Positions 56,648 to 64,000 of a DNA stretch of 64,000 nucleotides are shown here, one piece after another; position 1 is the first letter of the stretch; each line of letters begins with the position of its first letter. Under the pieces are notes generated by a model. The model was given only the letters and a program-made list of their open reading frames with translations, had not been told where the DNA came from and did not search any database. Origin of the DNA: an uncultured Colwellia sp. (lineage in GTDB: Bacteria > Pseudomonadota > Gammaproteobacteria > Enterobacterales > Alteromonadaceae). Both the position numbers and the translations under genes were made by a program. The stretch spans positions 62,001 to 126,000 of the forward strand of contig CAJXQJ010000008.1 in the NCBI GenBank assembly GCA_913058245.1, written 5' to 3'.

Positions 56648-57826
56648 GTGAACGAAGCATTAGACTTAAATCAAATACGTGAAAAAATTACCCAGCTCGA
56701 TCAGCAACTATTAAGCTTATTTGCGCAGCGCCGTGCCCTAACCTTAAATGTTGCCAAAAGCAAAGCACATCAAATACGCCCTGTACGTGACCAGCAACGC
56801 GAGCAAGAACTACTCATTCGCTTGATCACCCAAGGAAAAGAGCTAGGTTTAGATGCGCATTATGTTACTAGTGTTTTTCAAACCATTATTGAAGACTCAG
56901 TATTAAACCAGCAAGCCTACTTACAAACATTAGCAAATCCTAACATGCAAGAACCAGCTGTCAGCGTTGCATTCCTTGGTGACAAAGGTTCGTATAGCTA
57001 TTTAGCAAGCCATCGTTACTTTTCTCGTCGAGCGGAAAAAATCATCGAAAATGGCTGTCAAAGTTTTGCGGAAATTATGCAGCAAGTGGAATCAGGCAGT
57101 GTTGACTATGGAATGCTGCCTATAGAGAATACCAGCTCTGGTAGTATCAACGAAGTGTATGACGTATTACAGCACACCAACTTATCCATTGTTGGTGAAA
57201 TTACCCAGCCTATAGAGCACTGTTTATTAACAGCGGTTAATACCCAACTTAATAAAATTAAAACCATTTATGCTCACGGCCAACCTTTTGCACAATGTAG
57301 TAACTTCCTTGATAAACAAAATGATATTCGTATTGAATATTGTGAAAGCACTGCGGATGCCATGGCAAAAGTATATGAATTACAAGACGACAGCGTTGCA
57401 GTAATAGGTAGTGAAGAAGGTGGCAACTTATATCAATTGCACGCTTTAGAAAAATCTATTGCCAATCAAAGTGAGAACCACAGTCGTTTTATTCTAGTTG
57501 CTCGTAAACCTGTTGATGTTGCTGAACAAATTCCCGCTAAAACAACTTTAGTTATTGCGACAGGACAAAAGCCTGGCGCATTGGTTGAGTGCTTGGTGGT
57601 ATTGAAAAATAAAGGTATTAACATGTGTAAGCTTGAATCTCGACCGATTCAAGGACGTCCGTGGGAAGAAATGTTTTATATTGATGTTGAAGCAAATTTA
57701 AAGCATTTAGCATTACAAGAAGCTATTAGCCAAATTACAGAACAAACTAACTTCATTAAAGTTTTAGGCTGCTACCCTATTGAGCATATTAGCCCAACAA
57801 ATGTTCCTAGTAGCGCCTTAGATTAG
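56648..57826 (+). CDS. pheA: Chorismate mutase / prephenate dehydratase
   Basis: This bifunctional enzyme makes phenylpyruvate from chorismate. The 392-residue protein has an AroQ chorismate mutase domain (about 1-90: IREKITQLDQQLLSLFAQRR), a prephenate dehydratase domain (about 105-285: VAFLGDKGSYSYLASHRYF, GMLPIENTSSGSINEVYD), and a C-terminal ACT domain (about 297-380) with GALVECL and ESRP, the Phe-binding motifs of feedback inhibition. The start is GTG. Expression is under the leader-peptide attenuator; activity is under Phe. Confidence 0.96.
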   Translation: MNEALDLNQIREKITQLDQQLLSLFAQRRALTLNVAKSKAHQIRPVRDQQREQELLIRLITQGKELGLDAHYVTSVFQTIIEDSVLNQQAYLQTLANPNMQEPAVSVAFLGDKGSYSYLASHRYFSRRAEKIIENGCQSFAEIMQQVESGSVDYGMLPIENTSSGSINEVYDVLQHTNLSIVGEITQPIEHCLLTAVNTQLNKIKTIYAHGQPFAQCSNFLDKQNDIRIEYCESTADAMAKVYELQDDSVAVIGSEEGGNLYQLHALEKSIANQSENHSRFILVARKPVDVAEQIPAKTTLVIATGQKPGALVECLVVLKNKGINMCKLESRPIQGRPWEEMFYIDVEANLKHLALQEAISQITEQTNFIKVLGCYPIEHISPTNVPSSALD

Positions 57827-57851
57827 ATTAAATCAAATATAGTTAGTGGCT

Positions 57852-57881
57852 ATAAAAGGGCTGATTAACAGCCCTTTTATG
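57852..57881. terminator. Terminator of pheA
   Basis: AAAAGGGCTG, loop ATTAA, CAGCCCTTTT. The arrangement of A and T runs allows use from both strands, and convergent genes flank it. Confidence 0.9.
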
Positions 57882-57893
57882 TAATTTATATAC

Positions 57894-58349
57894 TTAACTT
57901 ACTTTCTTTTTACGATCTTTATAAAATACAAAAGCAAAGATTAGAAACGCCAATAAAAACACACCAAATGTTGAACTGCCTTGATCGGCTTCAATTTCCT
58001 CTGCGCTTAAAATCACCTGCTTTGGTGTTTTTATTTCATAGGCCTGATAAAAGTCACCGTTCACCTGTCGAGCAACCACTTGTACTTCTTTACCTAGCAG
58101 TACTTGCGAGTCGTTGTCGCTGCAGTAGTCGGCACGAAATTTAACACTTAAGTTAAAAGTTAATTCTGAATCTTTAAGTGATAACGCCGCCGCTCCCTTA
58201 TGTGGGCAATGCAACTGATGAATAACACCGTCAATGCGTGTTAAGTCAGTTAGCTCTGCATACGGCTTAATATAAAAAGCGCTTTTAACACCAAGAAATA
58301 AAAAGAAGCATGCTAAGGCTAATAAGGCCATTTTTGTAAATTTATTCAT
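57894..58349 (-). CDS. Membrane protein of unknown function, 151 residues
   Basis: Two hydrophobic spans (about 8-25 and 127-146) flank a periplasmic part with a few Cys (HQLHCPHK, RADYCSDN). The last part KDRKKKVS is basic, as for a cytoplasmic tail. I do not recognise a named family. The start at 58349 is chosen over the GTG at 58364 because GCAGGT lies before it. It is convergent with pheA. Confidence 0.55.
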   Translation of the reverse strand: MNKFTKMALLALACFFLFLGVKSAFYIKPYAELTDLTRIDGVIHQLHCPHKGAAALSLKDSELTFNLSVKFRADYCSDNDSQVLLGKEVQVVARQVNGDFYQAYEIKTPKQVILSAEEIEADQGSSTFGVFLLAFLIFAFVFYKDRKKKVS

Positions 58350-58469
58350 ATTACCTGCAACCACGTTAGAGTAAAAATATTCACTATGGCAATTAAAGCA
58401 GATTAAACGATACTAGGCTTTATCTTAGATCATCATTAGGCTTATTATTGTAATCAGCACCCGCAAGTA

Positions 58470-58871
58470 TTAAGAAGCTTTATATTTTCTACTCTTAAGG
58501 CGATAAATAATCGCACTAAGCGTCAAAATAACAAGATTAGGGATTACTGCATACAGAATCGGCGTTAACATAAATTGTGCTATTAACAAGGTTAGGGCGA
58601 CAAAACACAAGGTTGGTAGCAGCAACCAAAATGTATGTTCACTAGCACAAAGTTGAAAACCTTTACGCATTAACAAAAGTAAAAGCAAACTAGCCAGACA
58701 CGCTATGATGGCAGTTACCGTACCGGGGTAGTAATCAAGAATAAAGTTGGTATGTGGGTGCAAAATTGTTGGAACAGGAGCAATATTGCCTAAATGAACT
58801 AACCAAACCAAGGAACCCGCAATCAAGCAACCAAAATTAAAAGACCATAACTTCTTATTAACCTCAAACAC
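58470..58871 (-). CDS. Four-span membrane protein of unknown function
   Basis: About 133 residues with four hydrophobic segments (roughly 10-27, 48-68, 80-100, 103-123, from the start at 58871). The ATG at 58877 is only two bases after GGAG, too close for use. The GTG at 58871 has a proper spacing, so the start is probably MFEVNKKLW. No domain is recognised. It lies between the small membrane gene and the RND pump. Confidence 0.5.
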   Translation of the reverse strand: MFEVNKKLWSFNFGCLIAGSLVWLVHLGNIAPVPTILHPHTNFILDYYPGTVTAIIACLASLLLLLLMRKGFQLCASEHTFWLLLPTLCFVALTLLIAQFMLTPILYAVIPNLVILTLSAIIYRLKSRKYKAS

Positions 58872-59195
58872 ACCCATTCTCCAATTTTATTATTATTATT
58901 TTTCTCCTTTATATCTCAAGCTCACTTTTTAATCAATACGTTCTTTTTTTGAGCTAAAAATGAGTTAATAGTAATACTATTGATGTCATTACGGATTAAA
59001 TAGCATTACTGTTTACGTAAATTAAAAATAAACTGTAATTTATAAACAATGACTTATAGGTAAGCACTTTGTAGTTTTAGTAAAAGACAATTTAATTATA
59101 TTTAAATAGATAAAAACCCATACAAACTAACGCTTGTATGGGTTTAATCTTCAAATAGAGTATAACTTTATGAATTATGTATCGTACTCTCTCAG
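58872..59195. other. Spacer between small membrane gene and RND pump
   Basis: About 320 AT-rich bases. It holds the pump terminator at 59110-59147 and probably the promoter of the small membrane gene. No other gene is seen. Confidence 0.4.
59110..59147 (-). terminator. Terminator of the RND operon
   Basis: AAACCCATACAA / TTGTATGGGTTT with an eight-base loop. It is a 12-base-pair perfect stem, with a T run on the minus strand. Confidence 0.9.
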
Positions 59196-62100
59196 CTATT
59201 CTTCCTTACTGACAATTGCTAGCTGTTGCTCTATTTCTTGAGCAATTGCCTGTGGCGAACCGGTATTACGACATAACCAGTAGTAGGCACCAGGCACAAC
59301 AAATAAAGTGAATATACTTGCAAGGGAAACACCTGCAAAAATTACTACACCGATTACCATACGGCTTTCAGCACCTGGGCCAACAGCTAAAACAAGCGGT
59401 ATAGCACTAGTGACCGTGGTAAATGTTGTCATAACAATCGGCCTTAAACGCTGAGTTGCTGCCGATACTAATGCTTCCTCAAATGCGATTCCTTTATCAC
59501 GCAATTGGTTAGCAAACTCCACAATTAAAATACCATTTTTAGCCGCTAAGCCAATCAGCATAACAATACCAATTTGGCTGTAAATATTTAAACTCATACC
59601 CATTAGCTGCAGCCCAGCCAAAGCACCAACCAGGGCTAAAGGCACTGTTAACATAATAACAAACGGGTGAATAAAGCTTTCAAATTGCGCCGACAACACA
59701 AGGTAGGTGATCACTAACGCTAGCGCAAAAATAAAGGCGATTGAATTACCAGACTCTTGTAACAACTGAGATTGCCCTTTATACGCCACTTGAGCTTCCT
59801 GCGGTAAGTGTTCCGCAACGGCGTTATTAAGGTAATCAAGCGCATCACCAAGTGGGTAACCAGCCGCAAGATTAGCGCTAATAGTAACGCTTCGTAGACG
59901 ATTAAAACGGTTAAGCTGTGAAGATGTAGCATTCTCTTCAATAGTGATCAAATTTGATAACGGTACTAAATCGTCACTAATATCTGAGCGCACAAAAATA
60001 TTATCAATGTCGGTCGGATTGGAAAAGTCAGCTTTTTCACCGCGTACAACAACATAATATTCTTCACCGCGTTCAACAAAGTTGGTTACCCGACGTTGGC
60101 CTAACATTGTTTCTAATGTCCTACCGATATCACCGACAGTAACACCTAAATCAAAAGCTCGGTCATGATCAATTTTTACTAATAACTGTGGGTAGGTTTC
60201 TTTATAGTCGCTATCAATACTATGTAAGTTAGGGTTTTCTTGCGCTTTAGCAATAATAATATCACGCCACTTCGCCAATTCTTCATAAGTATTCCCCTGT
60301 AAAACAAAGGCAACTGGCGAAACAGAGCCACCACCACTTAAACCTCGTCGCATCATGGCAAATGCACGAACATCAGTAACTTGTGATAATTCCCCATTCA
60401 TTTTTCTAATAAAATCAAAGGTATTTGTAACGCGTTCATCCCACGCCGGCATGCCAACAATGGCAATTCCACCTGAACCACCAAAACCGGGCACCCTGAC
60501 GATTACTCTATCAAGCTCACCGCTGCGTTGATGTGTTAGCAATTTCTCTTCAATTTGCTGCATGTTTTTAACATTATTTTCATAACTTGCGCCTTCAGCG
60601 CCTCGCATCATCACAAAGAAATTTCCACGATCTTCTTTAGGTGTGTACTCAGACGGCAACTGCGTAAACAAACTATAAACAGCAAATAAAGATAAAATAA
60701 CCACAGCAAAGATCATCAGTGGTTGATGAATACTAGTTTTCAGCGACCGTGCATAAGCGGCTTCTAGTTTAGCAAAACCTTTATCCAACATTTGGCCAAA
60801 AGAAGAGCTCCGCTCACGGTGCTTTAACATTTTTGAACACATCATTGGCGTCAGTGACAATGCGGTGATACTTGAGAAAACTACTGCTGCAGCTATCGCG
60901 ATAGCAAACTCAGTAAACAAGCGGCCAACATTACCCGATAAGAAAATTAATGGTACAAATACCGCCACTAAAACTAAAGTGGTTGCAATAACCGCAAAGG
61001 CCACTTCTCGGCCACCTTCATACGCTGCCATAAGCGGCGTTTGGCCATTCTCTATCCGTCGATAAATATTTTCTAAAACCACGATGGCGTCATCGACTAC
61101 TAAACCAATTGCCAGCACTAAAGCTAGCAACGTTAATAAATTAATTGAAAAGCCTAGCCATGATAACACCATCATAGAACCGACAAGTGCTACAGGCACT
61201 GTAACAGCTGGAATTAATGTCGCGCTGACATTGCCTAAAAATAAAAAGATCACCAACACCACCATGATCATGGCAATGCCCAGCGTGTTATATACTTCGT
61301 CAATTGAACCTTGAATGAAAACGGAGGAGTCGTAACTATTTGTTATTGTGGTACCAAGCGGTAAACCACCACGTATTGACATCATTTCCTTGCGCGCAGC
61401 TTTTACCACCTCAAGGGTATTGGCTTTGGATTGTTTAATAATCCCCAAGCCAACCATATTCTTACCATTACCTCGGAACATGTTTTCTTCATCTTCTGCG
61501 GTCATGGCGACTTTAGCAACATCACCTAGATATACGAGTGATTTATCATCGTTACGCGCAATCACCATAGTGGCAAAGTCATCTTCGGTTAAATAACTAC
61601 GCTCAACACGGATAGAAAAATCACGATCTATTGACTCAACTTTACCAGCAGGTAATTCGACATTTTCTGCGCGCAAGGTTTGTTCAATATCGCTTACTGT
61701 AACTCCACGAGCAGCCATCGCTTTACGGTTAAGTAAAACTTTCATGGCATATGTTCTACCACCGCCAACACGAACACGAGCAACCCCATCTACTACCGAA
61801 AAGCGGTCAACAATATAACGTTCAGCATAATCGGTTAACTGCAAAGTTGACATGGTATCACTTTGCAGAACAAACCAAACAATGGCACTTTCATCATCAT
61901 TGGCTTTAAATACTTCTGGCGGATCAGCTTGTTCTGGTAAATTATTTAACGCCCGTGAAATACGGTCACGAACATCATTGGTTGCTGAGTCAATATCACG
62001 ATCGAGCTCAAACTCAATAGAAATATTAGAACGTCCCACTCGGCTATTAGAATTGATTGACTTAACACCTTCAATACCACTGATACGATCTTCTAATAAT

Positions 62101-62294
62101 TGAGTAATTTTACTTTCGACAATAGCTGCGGAAGCGCCAGGATAAGAGGTATTGATACTAACTACAGGCGGGTCAATATCAGGGTATTCCCGCAGTGGCA
62201 AAGTCATAAAAGCAACTATACCGAAAGTGATCAACAGTAAATTTATAACGGTAGCAAATACCGGACGTTTGACAGAAATATCAGATAGAATCAC
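59196..62294 (-). CDS. RND efflux transporter permease (HAE1 family)
   Basis: A 1032-residue inner-membrane proton antiporter of the AcrB/MexB type. It has 12 spans in two halves, PLREYPDIDPPVVSINTSYPGASA near the N-terminus (in parts), the proton-relay pair Asp-Asp in LAIGLVVDDAIVVLENIYR, and RPIVMTTFTTVTSAIPLVLA. It follows the adaptor gene by two bases. No outer-membrane factor or TetR regulator is nearby, so it probably uses a TolC encoded elsewhere. The substrate is unknown. Confidence 0.93.
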   Translation of the reverse strand: MILSDISVKRPVFATVINLLLITFGIVAFMTLPLREYPDIDPPVVSINTSYPGASAAIVESKITQLLEDRISGIEGVKSINSNSRVGRSNISIEFELDRDIDSATNDVRDRISRALNNLPEQADPPEVFKANDDESAIVWFVLQSDTMSTLQLTDYAERYIVDRFSVVDGVARVRVGGGRTYAMKVLLNRKAMAARGVTVSDIEQTLRAENVELPAGKVESIDRDFSIRVERSYLTEDDFATMVIARNDDKSLVYLGDVAKVAMTAEDEENMFRGNGKNMVGLGIIKQSKANTLEVVKAARKEMMSIRGGLPLGTTITNSYDSSVFIQGSIDEVYNTLGIAMIMVVLVIFLFLGNVSATLIPAVTVPVALVGSMMVLSWLGFSINLLTLLALVLAIGLVVDDAIVVLENIYRRIENGQTPLMAAYEGGREVAFAVIATTLVLVAVFVPLIFLSGNVGRLFTEFAIAIAAAVVFSSITALSLTPMMCSKMLKHRERSSSFGQMLDKGFAKLEAAYARSLKTSIHQPLMIFAVVILSLFAVYSLFTQLPSEYTPKEDRGNFFVMMRGAEGASYENNVKNMQQIEEKLLTHQRSGELDRVIVRVPGFGGSGGIAIVGMPAWDERVTNTFDFIRKMNGELSQVTDVRAFAMMRRGLSGGGSVSPVAFVLQGNTYEELAKWRDIIIAKAQENPNLHSIDSDYKETYPQLLVKIDHDRAFDLGVTVGDIGRTLETMLGQRRVTNFVERGEEYYVVVRGEKADFSNPTDIDNIFVRSDISDDLVPLSNLITIEENATSSQLNRFNRLRSVTISANLAAGYPLGDALDYLNNAVAEHLPQEAQVAYKGQSQLLQESGNSIAFIFALALVITYLVLSAQFESFIHPFVIMLTVPLALVGALAGLQLMGMSLNIYSQIGIVMLIGLAAKNGILIVEFANQLRDKGIAFEEALVSAATQRLRPIVMTTFTTVTSAIPLVLAVGPGAESRMVIGVVIFAGVSLASIFTLFVVPGAYYWLCRNTGSPQAIAQEIEQQLAIVSKEE

Positions 62295-62296
62295 GC

Positions 62297-63349
62297 TTAC
62301 TTCTCCAACACGTTTACAGAGCTACCATCACGTAATTTCAAAGCACCTTCAATAACCACTTCGGTCCCTGAGCCAAGCCCGCCAAGCACTTCAACAAAAC
62401 CGTGGTGGCGACGACCAATAGTAAGTTGCTTTTTCAGAGCTTTTCCTGCTTCAACAACAAAAACAAAGTGATCATCTTCAATCGGTATCACAGCACTTTC
62501 CGGCACTTGCAATATTTGCTCAACATTACGAATTATTTGAATATTTAATAACATACCAGCACGCAATTTATGGTCACTATTTGGGATTTCTGCTCGTACT
62601 TTTAACGTACGGGTAACACTATCAATGCGAGAATCTATTGAGGTTACTTTGCCAAGAAATACTTGCTCGTTATAAGCGATATTAGTTGCTTCGATTGATT
62701 GGCCAACCGAGACAGTTGTTAAGTAGCGTTCAGGAATAGAAAAATCTACTTTAATGGTATTTAAATCATCTAAGCTGGTAATAACATCGCCTACATCAAT
62801 TAACGCGCCTATGCTAATTTCACGAAATCCTAGCATGCCTGAGAAAGGCGCTTTAATGGTTAAATCATTTAATTTAATTTTTGCGCTAAGTAACTGTGCT
62901 GAAATAGCTTTTGTTTTTGCTTCTTGTTGGTCAACAATTGATTTTGATGTCGCTTTTTTTGTGAAAAGGTCTTGAAAACGATTAAGCTGCGCGACTGATT
63001 CTGCCAAATTTGCTTCTAACTCTTTAACTTTCGCTGCTTCCTCTCGGCTGTTTAACCGCACTAAAATATCGCCTTTTTTGACAATATCACCATCTTGGAA
63101 AGAAATATCATCAACCAAGTCAGAATATTTACTCGTGATTAATACCTGCTCATTTGCTCGTGCTGTACCAATCGCTTCAACAGAATCTTTAAATGCTGCT
63201 TGGGCAATAACCGCTGTTTTCACTGACACAACGCGTTGGTGCTTTGCTTTAGTAGTTACCGACTCAGGCCACTGCAAATAAACAACAAGTGCAAGCAATA
63301 CACTAACCAATAACAATAAAGGTAAACGGCGACTAAAAGCAGAAGACAT
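62297..63349 (-). CDS. RND efflux periplasmic adaptor (membrane fusion protein)
   Basis: A 350-residue adaptor with an N-terminal anchor (about 8-25), lipoyl/hairpin domain (EQVLITSKYSDLVDDISFQDGDIVKKGDIL in parts, with coiled coil about 100-140), beta-barrel (DVGDVITSLDDLNTIKVDFSIPE) and membrane-proximal end (LRAGMLLNIQI, VPESAVIPIEDDHFVFVV). It joins the permease to the outer-membrane duct. It is the first gene of the pump operon and is divergent from the AsmA-like gene. Confidence 0.93.
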   Translation of the reverse strand: MSSAFSRRLPLLLLVSVLLALVVYLQWPESVTTKAKHQRVVSVKTAVIAQAAFKDSVEAIGTARANEQVLITSKYSDLVDDISFQDGDIVKKGDILVRLNSREEAAKVKELEANLAESVAQLNRFQDLFTKKATSKSIVDQQEAKTKAISAQLLSAKIKLNDLTIKAPFSGMLGFREISIGALIDVGDVITSLDDLNTIKVDFSIPERYLTTVSVGQSIEATNIAYNEQVFLGKVTSIDSRIDSVTRTLKVRAEIPNSDHKLRAGMLLNIQIIRNVEQILQVPESAVIPIEDDHFVFVVEAGKALKKQLTIGRRHHGFVEVLGGLGSGTEVVIEGALKLRDGSSVNVLEK

Positions 63350-63573
63350 AAATAAAAACTCTCTAAATTTGCGAAAAATTTCAATGCTATTACTATATCT
63401 TAGATAGTGAAACAGCTCGATACAGCTTAGCTTAGGATTTGCCGCTTTGGTCGCAAATTAGAAAAATAATTAACTTTGTGATTAATAAGATATAATTTAG
63501 ATATACACATACCAAATGACAAATACCTTCAATTCGGTATTGCATCATTTTTTACATTTTAAGGACGGAACTC

Positions 63574-64000
63574 GTGAAAATTATTGCCTCAATTATTGTT
63601 GTTTTATTGCTGCTAAGTGGTGGTGCCCTTTGGTTTCTAGCTGGCGGCTCACTGAATGATTTTATTAAAAATCAAATTGAAACAGTTGGTACTCAAGTAA
63701 CTGAACAAGCTGTTACGGTTAAAGCGGTTGATATTAAACTTACTAGCGGTGCTGGTAGTATTTTAGGTATCAATCTAGCAAATCCAAAAACATACAGCCA
63801 ACCTAACGCCTTTTCATTAGGTGAAGTGACTTTAGATATCAACCTTGAAAGCTTAACCTCATCGCCAATTATAATTGACGCGATAGTCATTAAATCACCA
63901 CAAGCTTTTGTACAGATGACCCAAACTGGTGGTTCAAATATTCAAGAGATATTAGACGCGATAGAACGCAATACCCCTAAAGGTGAAGCACAAACTGCCG
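63574..64000 (+). CDS. AsmA-like protein (5' part)
   Basis: An open frame that runs off the window. The start is GTG with AAGGACGG upstream. The first 142 residues show an N-terminal membrane anchor (about 1-24, IIASIIVVLLLLSGGALWFL) and a repeat-like beta-rich part with VKAVDIKLTSGAGSILGINLA and SLGEVTLDINLESL, as in AsmA/DUF748 family proteins that span the periplasm. The full length and function cannot be judged here. Confidence 0.7.
   Translation, partial: MKIIASIIVVLLLLSGGALWFLAGGSLNDFIKNQIETVGTQVTEQAVTVKAVDIKLTSGAGSILGINLANPKTYSQPNAFSLGEVTLDINLESLTSSPIIIDAIVIKSPQAFVQMTQTGGSNIQEILDAIERNTPKGEAQTA

Overview
The window looks like a chromosomal segment of a marine gammaproteobacterium of the Alteromonadales, most probably the Colwelliaceae (Colwellia or Thalassotalea type). 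This placement is inferred from AT-rich DNA, a Vibrio-like polar flagellum locus (flgOPT, sigma-54 and sigma-28 promoters), the tkt-epd-pgk-fba order, a subgroup-3 isocitrate lyase and the overall gene content. No insertion sequence, prophage, CRISPR array or rRNA was seen. Most genes are intact and conserved.

Region 1 (1-22.5 kb) is flagellar. On the minus strand lie flaG, two flagellin genes flanking a TPR/SGNH-like gene, then flgL-K-J-I-H-G-F, flgE-D-C-B, cheR and cheV. On the plus strand are flgA, flgM and flgN, followed by flgP-flgO (minus) and flgT (plus). Promoter-like sequences fit a layered sigma-54/sigma-28 hierarchy: sigma-54-type sites precede flgB, flgF, flgO and flgT, and sigma-28-type sites precede flagellin 1 and flgM. 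A terminator separates flgBCDE from flgFGHIJKL.

Region 2 (22.5-31 kb) has tRNA-Arg(CCT), an overlooked 49-codon secreted or membrane mini-protein, and the central-carbon genes tkt, epd, pgk and fba. Structured spacers sit after tkt and before fba. It ends with an mscS channel gene overlapping a DUF481 outer-membrane protein gene.

Region 3 (31-35.3 kb) is an iron-uptake operon behind a Fur box: a TonB-dependent siderophore receptor, a small membrane protein and a PepSY-TM protein. Region 4 (35.3-42 kb) holds the glyoxylate-shunt genes aceA and glcB flanking a LysR regulator and lrgA-lrgB.

Region 5 (42-48.5 kb) has an ECF sigma factor, a membrane anti-sigma-like protein and a secreted coiled-coil protein in one operon, then ppiC, and a yaiL-like gene, a glutaredoxin gene and msrP-msrQ. 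Region 6 (48.5-56.4 kb) is a four-gene operon for a molybdenum hydroxylase (cysteine-desulfurase-like gene, mocA-like gene, small and large subunits), next to a penicillin-acylase-family hydrolase and a MAPEG protein.

Region 7 (56.4-64 kb) has pheA preceded by a complete phenylalanine leader-peptide attenuator, two small membrane proteins, an RND efflux pump with its periplasmic adaptor, and the start of an AsmA-like gene cut by the window edge.
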